DNA of 64,000 nucleotides from Palaemon carinicauda (taxonomy: Eukaryota > Arthropoda > Malacostraca > Decapoda > Palaemonidae): positions 15,057,655 to 15,121,654 of the forward strand of contig NC_090744.1 in the NCBI RefSeq assembly GCF_036898095.1, read 5' to 3'. A model generated the notes under the pieces. That model saw nothing but the letters and a program-made list of their open reading frames with translations, was not told where the DNA came from and did not search any database. Made by a program: the position numbers and the translations under genes. Below are positions 1 through 12,566 of the stretch, piece by piece. How positions within the stretch are numbered: position 1 is the stretch's first letter; every line of letters starts with the position of its first letter.

Positions 1-54
1 TGCATACATATATACAAATATACATATATACACACATACACACACACACACGCA
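1..54. repeat. TA/CA microsatellite
   Basis: Alternating TA and CA dinucleotides fill the left edge of the window. DIRS-1 copy A ends against this tract rather than continuing into an ICR and terminal repeat as copy B does, so the tract marks the right-hand limit of a truncated 3' end or a later expansion. Confidence 0.85.
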
Positions 55-791
55 TACTGTATCTGTGGATTTTCATAAGTGCCTTAACCTTGGGACAATT
101 TTTCTATGGTCATCCGGACCATTGAGACATATGACGTTACCGTTATACGTCATTACCACTAATCATGGACAATGTTAGTGCTTCCTGCCTCTTGCAGGGA
201 AGAGTCATACTAGACTATAGAAAAGGGGTCTCAAGGTTTGCATATATTGTAGGAAGAAACATAAGTATCAACTAGATATACAAAACTCTCATAGTTTGTA
301 TATGCTGTCGGAACAATAAGTATAAACTATATTCAATGTTTGTATGTATACAATATTATGATGTTTACTTAGGTAAATAAGCAAGAAAACTCTGCCTCTT
401 TGCATTGTGCTAATTGTGGGGCAAAATAAGACGCAATTACACTTTAATAGACATTTATTTACAATAAATGAGTAAAATTAGAATAACAAGTGTAACATAT
501 ATTACAGGAATTATACATACAGCTTTAAACAGAAAAAATTTCTACCTGAAAGGGAAGAAATGATTAGTGCTACTATGAAATTTGAAAATTTGATAAAATT
601 TTCCAATATAATTTTCTGAAAACGTTGTATATTATCAACACTGTGTATAAGTACACACGGCACAAGTGTTTTCTGTACAATTCTACACCAGAGATTTTGA
701 ACAGTCTTTAGTGTAACCATGGTGACATTCACTTAAAAGGTATTGCACTGGAAGTTGTCAAAACCTTTTCACCCTACTGCTCATCGCAGTA
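55..791 (-). other. 3' untranslated region of DIRS-1 copy A
   Basis: No gene is supported here. The segment matches, in inverse orientation, the region after the recombinase stop in copies B (12567-13245) and C (18919-19600), including a shared block near 55-80 and 160-250. It is AT-rich. The ORF readable at 511-732 is not conserved in the other copies and is treated as chance. Confidence 0.7.
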
Positions 792-1830
792 CTAGACAAC
801 AGGTTTTAATACACTGCCTGCCGCCACCACATAATGCTTCAGTTCATGCACTTGCTTCGCATAATGTTTGTAGAACACTCTGGATGACTTCCATCCAGTA
901 TATGAGCGAAGACGCTCAAAGTCCATATACTGAAAAAAAGTTCAGTGATGAAGCAATTTTCCTTGGATCATGACCTGCTGGTGTACTGTCAGGATCCGCT
1001 CTGCGAATGAAGTAGGTGAGCTTCGCCCTCAGTTGTTTTAGGGATAATTTTGATCCTGAAGTTTTTCCTTTAAAGAGCTGTCCTCCCCTGAAGTCTGAAG
1101 TTTTTCGAAGATAGACCTTTAGACGTTCTACTGGACACAGTTTTTGGAGAGAAAGGTTGGTTCAGGAAAAAGATTCAGTTCTCCATCTTCTGTGAACTGA
1201 ATATGGCCCTCGCTTCTGGATAGGGCCACTATTTCACTAACTCTAGCCCCTGAGGCTATAGCAAACAGGAAAATAACTTATTGAGTTAGATACTTAAGAG
1301 AACAATCGTCATTGTTCACGGTTGAAGCATGATATAGGACCTTGTCCAAGGACCATGAAATGGGCTTCGGAGGAGCTGCAGGCCTAAGTCTAGCACATGC
1401 CTTCGGGATCTTGTTAAAGGTTTCGTTTGTCAGGTCCACTTGGAATGGGTATAGAAGAGGTCTAGTCAGGACCGACTTACACATAGTTATCGTGTTGGCT
1501 GCCAGACCTTGTTCATGAAGGTGGATAAAGGAGGACAGACAAAAGTCTATTGAGATTTCTTTCGGTCCTTTTGCTTTAACGAAAGAAACCCACTTTTTCC
1601 AAGACGATTCATATATTCTTCTAGTTGACTTGGACTTGTATTCTTCTAAGAAGTCTATACTGCCTTTTGAGATCCCAAATCTTTTCTTAACCGCTAAGAC
1701 AAGAAAATCATGAGATGAAGGTTTTGGGTTCTCTGTGATGAAGCGAAGACAGTATTCTGAACCCATTGAGATAGTGCTGGGTTCGGTAGAGGGACCAGCT
1801 TCAGCTTCAGTTCCATTATCAGAGGGAATC
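792..1830 (-). pseudogene. Tyrosine recombinase of DIRS-1 copy A
   Basis: This is the integrase-like protein that inserts the circular DNA intermediate of DIRS elements by tyrosine site-specific recombination. The N-terminal DNA-binding part begins near 1740 with PSSHDFLVLAVKKRFG and continues to 1278 in one open frame. The catalytic part is readable after a stop near 1278: Arg in SGARVSEIVALS (about 1245), the H-x-x-R box as GHDPRK (about 975), and the nucleophile region FYKHYAKQ (about 860). The stop lies at 792-794. All three catalytic signatures are present, but the frame is interrupted by a stop before the Arg box and by further lesions downstream, so no full protein can be made. Confidence 0.85.
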
Positions 1831-3490
1831 AGTTGCTCTTGGGCCATTTGTGAGCCACTAAAGCTGCCATTCCTCGGAAGGATCTCAGCCTCTTGAAGAC
1901 CTTCAGCAGGAGATTGGTCGGAGGGAACAAGTAAATCTGGGTGCATTTGTTCCAATCAAGGGACATGGCGTCCGTCGCCTACGCTAGAGGGTACTCTTAT
2001 GGGGCTACATATCAAGGTAGTTTCTTGTTATCGCTCATCGCGAAGAGGTCAATCTGCCGTTCCGGGACTTGTTGTAAGATGAAGGAGAATGAGTCTGCGT
2101 CTAGGGACCATTCTAACTCTATCGGCTCGAGCCTGGATAGAGCGTTCGCCGTTACATTGCGGGACCCTTGAAGGTCAACTGCTGATAAGTGCTATCTCTT
2201 TTTTTCCGCCAGACGGAAGATGGCCAGTATCACATGGTTGATATGGGGCAATCTCGAGCCTTACCGGTTCAGACATCTCATTATCACTTTGCTATAGAAG
2301 ATCATCCTGAGGGGGGAGTTTTTTCGATGTCAAGAGGAGTCCCATGGTCTTCAAAATGTTGATTTGAAAGGTTTTAAACAGAGAAGACCAAGTCCCTTGG
2401 ACTTTCCTTTGATGGGAGTGACCTCCCAATCCTTCCGCCGAGGCATCCTGTGGATGGTTACTGATGGTAAAGGTGGTTGTAAGGGTGGAGTCCTCTTTAG
2501 GTTCTTGGCCTTCGACCATAGCTTGATATGTGATGGTAGAAAGGTTGATATCGGTCTTTTTAGATCTCTTCGAGCGTTTGATACGTATCTTCTCCAGACT
2601 CATGACGCATCTTTCAGCTGTGTTCTTAGCAGTGGGTCTGTCACTGCTGCGAACTGGAGAGAGCCCAGTACTCTTTCCTGTTGGCGTCTTGAGATCCTGT
2701 CAAATTTCAGTAGTCTCTTGACAGACCCCGCAATTTCTCCTCTTCCCTGGGGGAATGGAGAGGCGGTGTGACTTCAAGTTCCAATGGAATCCCAGCCATT
2801 GAAACTCCAGAGCTAAAGAGAGTCGAGACTTCTTGAAGTTGATCTTGAATCCCAGATGTTCCAGGAACTGGATCACTTTCTTGGATGCTTGCAGACAAGC
2901 CGTCCTGGATGCTGCCCACACCAGCCAGTCGTCCAGGTACGCTGCTACCTGAACACCTTCTAGGCATAGTTGTTGAACGACTGCGTCTGTAAGTTTCGTG
3001 AAGATCCTTGGGGCTATGTTTAGTTCAAAGGGCATGGCTCTGAAGGCATACTTTTTCTTCTGTAGCTTGAATCCTAGGTAGGAGGAGAGGGGACGGTTGA
3101 CTAGGATATGCCTGTAAGCATCTGCCAGGTCTATTGAGACTGTGTACGCCCCTTTTGGTAACAGGGTCCTTATGTGCTGAAGGGTTAACATCCTGAACTT
3201 GCTGTTCTCGATGAACTTGTTGAGTGGCGACAAGTCCAGAATGACTCTGAGTTTGTCTGAGTCCTTCTTGGGAACACAAAACAGCCTTCCCTGGAATTTG
3301 ATGGACTTCGCCCTCCTGATTACCCATTTGCTCAATACTTCTAGGGTATATTCTTTCAATGAGGGGTTTGGAGTGTTGGAAGAATTGAGGAAATGATGGT
3401 GGAGGCTTGCTCCAGCTCCATCCAAGTCCATTCTTGATTAGGCTGTGGGCCCAAGGATCGAAGGTCCAACGATCCTGGAAGTGTTGGAGC
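1690..3490 (-). pseudogene. Reverse transcriptase/RNase H of DIRS-1 copy A
   Basis: The RT copies element RNA to DNA and the RNase H removes the RNA strand. The RT part is open from 3431 to 2700. It shows the entry motif RAKSIKFQGRLFCVPKK, block A VSIDLADAYRH, block B AMPFELNIAPRIF and the catalytic YLDDWLV (about 2940). RNase H follows to about 1690 with VTANALSR-like and QIDLFA-like blocks, but is split by stops and a frameshift near 2700. The 3' end overlaps the recombinase frame. The sequence upstream of 3431 reads ...RWTFDPWAHSL, conserved in all copies just before the RT. Among DIRS-1 copies here, A and B keep the best RT active-site motifs. Confidence 0.85.
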
Positions 3491-3511
3491 CTCCCTCCTA
3501 CCTGAAGCATC

Positions 3512-5433
3512 TCATTGCTTCGATTGTCCAGAGGGTTTACCTCCCTGACCGTGTCCTCCTTTACCTCGTGAGGGGTGTCTTAAGGAGCCCCGTCTGGAGC
3601 CTCTAACTTCTGGACGAAAGGTAGTGGTTTGCCTCTCGAACCCGGGGTTGAATGCTGGTGACTGGGCAACCAGCTGTTGAGGCACCACCTGGAATGTGGT
3701 TTGTGCTTGGGCAACCACTTGGGGCACCGCGGTCATGGTGACTGTGGGATGTTGTTGGGCAGGCCGAGGGGGTAGTCTGGGTTTCTTGGTCTTCCTCTTA
3801 GGTTGGGTACCCGCAACCGAGGAAGACGTACGCTTAGATAAAATGCCCACTTCTGGAGAAGGTTCCTATTCTCCGTGGTGGCTCTATCAACTACCTCATT
3901 GACTACTTCATTTGGGAAGAGGTCTTTACCCCAGATATTGGAAGCTATCAGCTTCCTGGGTTTGTGTTTCACTGCAGCAAACACGAACTCTCTAGAGGCT
4001 CTCCTAGTCTTTATAAAGGCGTTCAGGTCCTTTACTAAGGTTGCCATGTGCATTTTGGCCCTGACCATGCTCATGTCTGGGGTGCTCTTTTGGCCTGCAC
4101 ACATCTCCATGCAGTTCTGTAGCGATAGGGATGACGCCAGTCTCTCCTTTGTCTCTTTCACCCTACGCAAGAGAAAGTCTGACAGTTTCAGGAGATTCTC
4201 GCTGAACTGTCGTCCCGCGATATCTGCATCCAAATTCCCTACCGAGAAGGTTAGGTGGACTTCTTTTCATTCCATATCCTCCATGGGCAGGGTTAACGAC
4301 AGAGGTCTACACTCCTCCAGTGTAGGATATGGTTTGCCTGCCTCCACTGCCTAATCAACGGCTTTAAAAGCCTTCAATGTAAAGGGAAAGGCTATTGAAG
4401 CAGGAGCAAGAAAGGTAGGATGCTTCTTGCTCAGAGCGGACACTTTCGAGTTCGTGTAACCCACCTTCTTCAGGCTGCTCTACAAGAGAGCTTGTGCCTT
4501 GTCGTGGTCGAATACTATGACCTCTTTGAGTTACGTATCCTCTTTCGACGCTGGCTCCTGCTTCAGTCGGATGAAGCAGTCTGGTTAAACATTAAAGCTT
4601 GGCCAGAACTGGATGTCATTTATGGTGATGGCTCCCATCTTCTTCGATATGTTGAGTTTGCGGTTGGTGATTGGCATAAATTCCGCATTCCTCCAGGGAT
4701 TGGTTTTGGAGCATGATGGGAGGTCTTGGACTCTGGGTCATCTGTATGACCCTCGGGAGGAGGTTAGTCGAGCTTCACGGAGCTCTCTTTCCAGTTTTGC
4801 TTCCCTAGCTTCGCCTTGCTTGCGAATGCTCTCTATTAGGGCCGCCAGATGGGCCAGTGCCTGGCTCATGTCGCCTGATGAAGGGGCAGAAGAGGAAGAT
4901 GTTTTGGGTAACGTCTCCAGTGCCGGCACAGACGGAAGGGACTCCGACTCGATGTCATCTTCTTCTTGGGATCATCCTTCAGTAGATCCTTTTCAGTGTC
5001 CGTGGACACCTCAGACATCCTTTCCTCCTGGTGGATGTCCATGCCTTGCAACGTCTCACTGACATCCGTCTCGATGGCAATCCGGACGCAGGGAGGTCCG
5101 GTCATGTTTTGGGTACAAAAGCTTCACTACTAGCTTTTGGGAACAGCAAGCCAAGCATCCTTTCATTAGGCAGGTATGGTCACGTTGAGTTCTTCTGGAA
5201 CCCTTGTACCCATTTGCGCAGCTTTTCTCGTTCTACATCCCTCGACTCCGTTTACTTGGGGTCGTCGAAACCTTCGGTCACCAAGGTTTGGCAAATGTTG
5301 CAGTCTTGGGGGTCCCAGTACCGCAGGGTTTTGGTAGTGATGGTGCAGGGGGCATGAGATCTGCACGCTTGTGACCACAGAAGTTCCTAATTCTGTGGTT
5401 ACAGAAGATCACATCGCACTTTATTTGGTCCTC
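3512..5433 (-). pseudogene. Gag-like ORF of DIRS-1 copy A
   Basis: Gag-like nucleic-acid-binding structural protein, named by position and by its match to copies D and E. The N-terminus near 5425 reads KCDVIFCN followed by a GHK/Cys cluster; the start codon seen in B and E (MKCD) is ATA here. An acidic middle lies near 4866-5105, the helical core near 3875-4320 (antisense of SENLLKLSDFLLRR and ASNIWGKDLFPNEVV), and the C-terminus is basic and RGG-like (GSRRGSLRHPSRGKGG), ending at 3512. At least one frameshift near 3850 and several stops split it. A TTTACAG acceptor-like site at 5434-5440 directly precedes the conserved start. Confidence 0.75.
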
Positions 5434-5440
5434 CTGTAAA

Positions 5441-8040
5441 GAAAGGAAAATTAAATAAGTATGCAGTTGTTTATCTCACATGATAAACAAATTATGCAAA
5501 ATATTAATATTAATATTTTAACCATTATAGCTTAGTATAGTTAAGCTAGAATGGAAATAGGAAAGACACTTGTGTCTCCTGGCCAGCCAATTGCTGTGAC
5601 CTCCCCCAAAATTAAAGTTATAGAGTTTCCATATCAAGGCAAACTCAAAGAGAAGGGCTCTTACCTCTAGGGATAGAATAAGTGTATACTAGCACTGACC
5701 CTTCATAAATTCTTTAATATTGTGGGCTAAGATGTTAACTGATTAACTATTAGTGTATTGAAGGAAATACTTTCTTTCAATAAAGGATTGGTCACAGCAA
5801 AAGACTGTGCAAGGATACACAAGGTATGTTGGAAAATAACTACTGTATAATATATACTATAGGTTTCTGTCTGCAGTATATACTATACTGCAAATATACT
5901 GGCCACTGTATGATCATATACTGTAGTTCAGCCGGTATATTGCCAGCTAGGCTAGCACTTGGTGGCACAGTCCTGCTGGCATATCGCCGGCTGGTTAGTA
6001 CCTGGCAGCAACGGTCCAGCCAGCATGCCGCTGGCTGAAGTAGTACCTGACGGCACCAGTCCAACCAGCAGTACCTGGCGGCACTAGCTGACAGAGAGAG
6101 AGAAAGCATGAAGTGAAGGGCTGTCTTATTGCCATGAATGCTTACAATAAATAAGGGTGTAAGTTCTTAAACTTACTGCCTTTCTCAGAATGAGGGTTCA
6201 AATGGAAGGGGAGAATGGATCATTCAAGCTTCCATCCAGCCACAAGGTCCGTTGCCGGTCGCTGCCTGTTTCAGGGATGTGGATGGCAGTTCAAGAGAGG
6301 ACTGAAGAACACTCACCAGCAGAGGGGTCTCCCACCGGCAGCCGTCACAGCCGGCACATCCTTTCCCGGAGCCTTGCATCCATAAGGGAAAGACTGAGTG
6401 ACCATACAGCTGCTTATGTAGGAGCCCGGCCGGCACCACAATCTACCCGGCAAGTGGTGAGATTGTAGAACGACGGCCACAGGATTGCGATAGCTAAGCC
6501 ATCGCTAAAGGACAGAGAGGGGCAGGGAAAGGGTCCTGTATTAAGTGTAGAAGAAGGCGGCAAGATTGCCGCCACTTCTACACGAAGGGAAAACTTTGTT
6601 TCAGTATCGACGCCATCCTAGGCAGCAGATGAATATCTATTCTTCAGCCTAAGGCCTGCCGAAACAGGACTAGTCTTCTAGACCGCAGTGGAGAAGGTGG
6701 CGACATCATACTACCACTTCAAGTGCGGCCTAGGGAGGCTTAGCCTCCTCTTTCAGCAGCTCTAAGCCGGCAGGGGAGTGACTACTCACCCTACTGCTCC
6801 TCCGCCAGCAGAAAGACTGAATACTCTGAGGTTTTGTCGAGGACCCAAGTCGGGATACTTGGGTGGGAGACAGATAACACTAGCCTAGTCAAGCCGATGT
6901 GAACTACTCTATGACAAGATCAAGATAGGTTTGTCGCCTATGGCAGCACTCACAGGGAAGGAGGCATTACCCTTAAATCTGTGGCCGTCGTCCTACAATC
7001 TCTTAGCTTGTCAGGTAGATCATATTGCCGGCCGAGCTCCTACATAAGCGGTAGTATAGTCACTCGGTCGTTCCCTTGTGGACGCAAGGCTCCGGGAAAG
7101 GTTGTGCCGGCTGTGACGACTACCTGTGGGAGACCCCTCTACTGTTGTGTTCTTCAGTCCTCCCTTGGATTGACAACCCCATCCCTGAAACCGGCAGTGA
7201 CCAGCAACGGATATTGTGGCTGGATAGAAGCCTGAATGATGCATTCTCCCCTTTCATTTGAACCCCCATTCTGGAGGAAGGTAGTAAAGTTATATACTTA
7301 CACCCTTATTTATTGTAAACATACATTTTAATAAGGCAGCCCTTCACTCTATGGTATCTCTCTCTATGTCAGATAGTGCCGCCAGATACTAACCCAGCCG
7401 GCTGCATGCCAGCTGGACCGGTGCCGTCAAATACTAACTCAGCCAGTAGCATGCCAGCTGGACCGGTGCCGCCAGGTACTACCCACCTGGCGACATGTCG
7501 GCCATGCCATGCTGCCAAGTGCTAGCCTAACCGGCAATATGCCGGCTGAACTATAGTAGATGATTATACAGTAGCCAGTATATTTGCAGTATAGTATACA
7601 CTGCAGACAGAAAACTATACTGTATTTTATATAGTAGTTATTTTCCAACATACCTTGTGTATCCTTGCACAGTCTATTGTTGAGACCAATCCTATACTGA
7701 AAGAAAATAATTCCTTCAATACACTGATAGGTAATCAGTTAATAACTTACCCCAAAATATTAAATAATTTAAGAAGGGTCAGTGTTAGTAAACACTTATT
7801 CTATTCCTAGAGGTTAGAACCCTTCTCTTTTGAGTTTGGCTTGATAAGGAAACTCTTTAACTTTATTGTTGGGGGAGGTCACAGCAACTGGCTGGACAGG
7901 AGACTCAAGTATGTGTCTTTCCTATTTCCCTTCTAGCTTTCTATCCTAAGCTATAATGGTTAGAATATTATTATTTTGCATGAGCTGTTTATCATGTGAT
8001 ATAAACAACTGCATACTCATTTAATTTTCCTTTTTTTTTT
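5441..8040. other. Shared leaders of copies A and B, with spacer
   Basis: No protein gene is supported in these 2.6 kb. Both halves are Gag leaders in opposite orientation. They contain a GC-rich minisatellite of CAGCCGGC / ATGCCGGC / GGACCGGTGCCGCCAGGTA blocks (5930-6090 and 7380-7560), a conserved block starting GAATGAGGGTTCAAATGGAA on the outer sides, and AT-rich stretches with TATACTGCAGACAG. The inner 6483-6977 is present once. ORFs at 6190-6468 and 6981-7235 are mirror images of the same leader and differ in frame, so they are not taken as genes. Confidence 0.65.
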
Positions 8041-10010
8041 TTACAGGAGAAACCCCAAATGAAGTGCGATGTGATCTTCTGTAACCAAAGGAGTAGGAAC
8101 TTCTGTGATCACAAAGCGTGCAGGTCTCCTGCACCCTGCACCATCACTACCAAAACCCTGCGGTACTGGGACCCCCGAGACTGCAACATTTGTCGGACCT
8201 AGGTGACCGAAGGTTTCAACGACACCAAGTCAACGGAGTCGAGGGATGCAGCACGAGAAAAGCTGCCCAAATGGGTACGAGGGTTCCAGAAGAACTCTCC
8301 GTGACCGTACCTGCCTAACAACAGGATGTGTAGCTTACTGTTCGCGAATGCGGTTAGTGAAGCTGTCGTACCCCAAACACGACCCGGAACTACCTGCATC
8401 CAGAATACCATCAAGACGGATGTCAGTGAGGCGTTGCAAGGCATGGACATCCACCAGGAGGAAAGGATGTCTGGAGTGTCCACAGACACTGGAAAGTATC
8501 TATTGAAGGGTGATCCCGAGGAGAATTCTACTCTACCTCCGAAAGTAGAAGATAATGTCGAGTCGGAGTCCCTTCCGTCTGTGCCGGCACCGGAGCTATT
8601 ACCCTCGACAAATTCCTCTTCTACCCCTCCATTGGACAATATGAGTCAGGCAGTTTTGGCCCATCTTACGGCCCTAATAGACAACATTCGCAATCAAGGC
8701 GAAGCCAGGGAAGCGAGGCTCGAGAAAGAGCTCCGTGAATCTCGACTCACCCCCTCCTGAGGGACATACAAGTGACTCAGAGTCTAAGACCTCCCACCCT
8801 GCTCCGAAACATATTCCTCGAGGTATGCGGAGTTTGTGCCGATCACTAACGGTAAACTCTACATCTCGGAGAAGATGGGAGCCTTCCCCTTAGACGACAT
8901 CCAGTTTTGGCCAAGCTTTAATGCTTACCAAGACTGCTTCATTCGACTGAAGAAGGAGCCAGCGTCAAAAGAGGAGACGGAACCGTAGGAGGTCATGGTT
9001 TTCGACCACGACGAGGCACAGGCTCTCTTGTTGAGCAGCCTGAAGAAAGTGGGTTACACAAACTCGAAAACTTCCACCCTGAGCAAGAAGCATCCTATCT
9101 TTCTTGCTCCTGCTTCAATAGCCTTCCCCTTTATGTCAAAGGCTTTTAAAGCTGTTGCCAAGGCAGTGGAGGCAGGCAAACCATGCCCTGCACTAGAGGA
9201 GTGTAGGCCTCTGTCATAAGCCCTGCCAATGGAGGATAAGGAATGGAAAGAAGTCCACCTAACCTTCTCAGTAGGAAATTTGTATGCAGATATCGCAGGA
9301 CGACAGTGCAGCGAGAATCTACCGAAACTGTCACACTTTCTCTTCGCAGGGAGCAAGAGACAAAGGACAGACTTGCGGCATCCCCATCCTTACAGAACTG
9401 CATCGAGATGTGTGCAGGCCTAAAAAGCACCCCTGACATGCTCATGGTCATGGCCAAAATCCACATGGCCACCTTAGTAAGGGACCTGTACGCCTTTATG
9501 AAGGCTAGGAGAGCCTGTAGAGAGTTTGTCTTTGCTGCAGCAACAGTGAAACATAAACCTAGGAAGCTGATATCTTCCAATACCTGGGGTAAAGACCTCT
9601 TTCCAAATGAAGTGGTCAAGTAGGTACTTGATAGAGCCACCATGGAGAATAGGAACCTTCTTCAGAAGTGGGGCATCTCATCAAAACACAAGTTTTCCCC
9701 GGATGCGGGTTCCCAACCTAAGAGGAAGACCAAGAAGCCCAGACTACCCTATCGGCCTTCCCAATAACATCCCACAACCACCATGACTGTGGTGCCCCAA
9801 ATGGTTGCTCAACCACAAACCACATTCCAAGTGGTGCCTCAGCAGCTGGTTGCCCAATCACCACCATTCAATCAACACCATTGAGAGGCAAACCACCACC
9901 TTTCGTCCCAAAGGTAGAGGCTCCAGACGGGGCTCCTCAAGACACCCCTCACAAGGTAGAGGAGGACACGGTCAGGGAGGTAAACCCTCCGGACAATCAA
10001 AGCAATTAAA
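8041..10010 (+). pseudogene. Gag-like ORF of DIRS-1 copy B
   Basis: ATG at 8059-8061 begins MKCDVIFC, followed by a Cys/His cluster with spacing close to that of copies D and E (DHKACR, then WDPRDCNIC), probably zinc-binding. Start choice: it is the first ATG after a polypyrimidine-TTACAG site (8041-8046) and matches copy E. The acidic/proline-rich middle is readable at 8326-8760, the core at 8995-9219 and 9243-9623 (SSNTWGKDLFPNEVVK), and the RGG-like tail at 9895-10005. The normal stop after SGQSKQ reads TTA here, so the frame runs on. Several stops (for example after 8200, 8760 and 9219) break it. Confidence 0.75.
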
Positions 10011-10019
10011 TGCTTCAGG

Positions 10020-10987
10020 TAGGAGGGAGGCTCCAACACTTTCAGGATTGTTGGACCTTCGATCCTTGGGCCTACTGCCTAATCAAGAATGGACAAGGAT
10101 GGAGCTGGAGCAAGCTTTCACCATCATTTCTTCAATTCTTCTAACACTCCACCCCCTCATTGGATGAATATACTCTAGGACTCTTGAGCAAACAGGTTAT
10201 AAGGAGAGCAAAGTCCATCAAATTCCAGGTAAGGCTGTTTTGTGTTCCCAAGAAGGACTCAGACAAACTCAGAGTCATTCTGAACTTGTCGCCACTCAAC
10301 AAGTTCATCGAGAACAGCAAGTTCAGGATGTTAACCCTTCAGCACATAAGGACCCTGTTACCAAAAGGGGCATCCACAGTCTCAATAGACCTGGCAGATG
10401 CTAACAGGCATCTCCCAGTTAGGCGCCCCCTCTCCTCCTACCTAGGATTCAAGCTACAGAAGAAGAAGTATGTCTTTAGAGCCATGCCCTTTGAACTAAA
10501 CATAGCCCCAAGGATCTTCACGAAGCTTACAGATGCAGTCGTTCAACAACTATGGCTAGAAGGTGTTCAGGTAGCAGCGTACCTGGATGACTGGCTGGTG
10601 TGGGCAGCATCCACGATGGCTTGTCTGCAAGCATCCAAAAAGGTGATCCAGTTTCTGGAACATTTGGGATTAAAGATATACTTCAAGAAGTCTCAACTCT
10701 CTCCAGCTCAGGAGTTTCAATGGCTGGGATTCCATTGGAACTTGAAGTCACACCGCCTCTCCATTCCCCCAGGAAAGAGGAGAAAGATTGCGGGATCTGT
10801 CAAGAGAATATTGAAATCTGACAGGATCTCAAGACGCCAACAGGAAAGAGTACTGGGCTCTCTCCAGTTTGCAGCAGTAACAGACCCAGTGCTAAGAGCA
10901 CAGCTGAAAGATGCGTCAGGAGTCTGGAGAAGATACGCATCAAGCGCTCAAAGATATCTAGAAAGGCCGATACTGACCTTACTGTGA
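10020..10987 (+). pseudogene. Reverse transcriptase of DIRS-1 copy B
   Basis: The RT core is uninterrupted from 10160 to 10987 (275 codons). It shows RRAKSIKFQVRLFCVPKKD, RVILNLSPLNKFIE, block A STVSIDLADANRH, block B AMPFELNIAPRIF, the catalytic AAYLDDWLVWA (about 10578-10610), then FQWLGFHWNLKSHRLSIPP and the thumb/connection segment SRRQQERVLGSLQFA. Both catalytic carboxylate blocks are present. A conserved DAY tyrosine is Asn here. Upstream (10020-10160) the usual FDPWA lead-in is readable but not in the same frame. The frame stops at 10987 before RNase H, so the polyprotein is truncated. Confidence 0.88.
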
Positions 10988-11853
10988 TCACTTCTCAAGC
11001 CGTGGTCGAAGGTCAAGAGCCTAACGAGGACCATGCCCTTGCAGCCATCTCCACTCTCAGTAACCATCCACACGGATGCCTTGACGGAAGGATACGGTGG
11101 TCACTCCTACCAAAAGAAAGCCTAAGGGACTTGGTCATCCCTGTTCAAGACCTTGCAAAACAATATTCTGGAGGCCAGGGCAGTCCTATTGTCATTGAAA
11201 AAACTCTCCCTTCGCACATCAGCCCACACAGGCTAATCTTGGACAGCAACGTGAGAGTGAGATGTCTGAATTGACAAGGCTCGAGATCGCCCCACATCAA
11301 CCATGTACTGTAAGCCATCTTTCGTTTATCAAAACATAAGAGATGACACTTATCAGCAGTCCACCTACAAGGGTTCCGCAATGTGACGGCGGAAGCACTA
11401 TGCAGGCTAAAGCCGATAGACTCAGAATGGTCCCTAGATGCAGACTCATTCTCCTTCATCTTGGAACAAGGCCCGGAACTGCAGATCGACCTCTTCGCGA
11501 CGAGCGACAACAAGAAACTACCTCGGTATACAGCCCCATACGAGGACCCTCTGGTGGAGGCGACGGACACCATGTCCCTTGACGGGAACGAATGGACCAT
11601 GATTTACCTGTTCCCCTCGACCAATCTTCTACTGAAGGTCCTCAACAAGCAGAGATCCTTCAAGGGAACAGCAGCTCTAGTAGCCCCAAAGTCGCCCAAG
11701 AGCAACTGCTTCCCTCTGGTAATGGAACTGAAGCTGAGGCTGGTCCCTCTACTGAACCCTGCTCTATCTCAACTGGTTCAGAAGTCGACTGTCTTCGCTT
11801 CATCACAGCGAACCCAAAATCTTCATCTCATGATTTTCTCACTTAGCAGTTAA
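10988..11853 (+). pseudogene. RNase H and following domain, DIRS-1 copy B
   Basis: RNase H continuation of the RT polyprotein, broken into short frames. Readable parts are the start of RNase H near 11065 (VHTDALTEG-like, out of the later frame), ILEARAVLLSLKK-like near 11170, NVTAEALCRLKPI near 11385, and the conserved segment after RNase H (QIDLFATSDNKKLPRY, MSLDGNEW, VLNKQRSFKGTAA) in frame to 11853. In other DIRS elements a methyltransferase-like region lies after RNase H; I cannot say whether this segment corresponds to it. Confidence 0.75.
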
Positions 11854-12566
11854 GAAAAAATTTGGGATCTCAAAAAGCAGTATAGACTTCCTAGAATAAT
11901 ACAAGTCAAAGTCAACTAAAAGACAATGCGAACCATCTTGGAAAACGTGGGTTGCTTTTGTCAAAGCAAAATACCCTAAGGAAGTCTCAATAAACTTCTG
12001 CCTGTCCTTCATCCACCTTCATGAACAAGGCCTAACTACCAACACGATAACGACGTGTAAGTCAGCGTTGACTAGACCTCTTTTATACGCCTTCCAAGTG
12101 GACCTGACGGACGAAATCTTTAACAAGATTCTGAAAGCATGCGCTAGACTTAGACCTGCAGCACTCTGAAGCCCATTTCATGGTCCTTGGACAAGGTCTT
12201 ACACTATGCCTCAACCTTGAAAAATGAAAATTGTTTTCTCAAGGATCTTACCCAAAAAGTTATTTTCCGGTTCGCTATAGCCTCAGGGGCTAGAGCTAGT
12301 GAAATAGTAGCCCTATCAAGAGATAAGGGCCATATTTAGTTCACAGAAGTGGGAGAACTGAATCTCTTTCCTGATCCTACCATTCTCGTCAAGAATGAGC
12401 TACCCACTACCCACTGAACTTTTTTCAGTATATGGACTTCGAGCGTCTTCGTTTATATACTGGATGGAAGTCATCCAGAGTGTTCTACAAACATTATGCG
12501 AAGCAAGTGCACGAATTGATGCATTACGTGGTGGCGGCAGGTAGTGTAGTAAAACCGGTCGTCTAG
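11790..12566 (+). pseudogene. Tyrosine recombinase of DIRS-1 copy B, deleted
   Basis: The DNA-binding half is readable from 11815 (SSHDFLT, then FGISKSSIDFLE) through HEQGLTTNTITTCKSALTRPLLYAF. The Arg box SGARASEIVALSRDKG lies near 12290. After NELPT (about 12405) the sequence jumps to TFFSVYGL at about 12412: compared with copy C about 350 bases are missing, including the H-x-x-R box. The C-terminal part with FYKHYAKQVHEL and the TAG at 12564-12566 remains. Loss of the H-x-x-R box makes this copy unable to encode an active recombinase. Confidence 0.82.

Larger units (their letters stand above)
55..6977 (-). mobile_element. DIRS-1 copy A, degenerate
   Basis: Minus-strand copy of a tyrosine-recombinase retrotransposon. 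In sense order it shows leader, Gag-like ORF, reverse transcriptase, RNase H, tyrosine recombinase and 3' untranslated region. The 3' end stops at the CA tract, so ICR and right terminal repeat are missing, and the left terminal repeat is also missing because the leader runs into copy B. Stops and frameshifts occur in every ORF. The leader up to about 6560 matches the leader of copy D near 38230-38550, which assigns at least the first part of the central spacer to copy A. The exact boundary with B (between 6483 and 6977) is uncertain. Confidence 0.8.

Noticed and set aside
3875..4354. Plus-strand ORFs antisense to Gag and RT in copies A, D, E and F
   Set aside because: They recur because the copies are homologous, but they follow the shadow of the conserved minus-strand frame.
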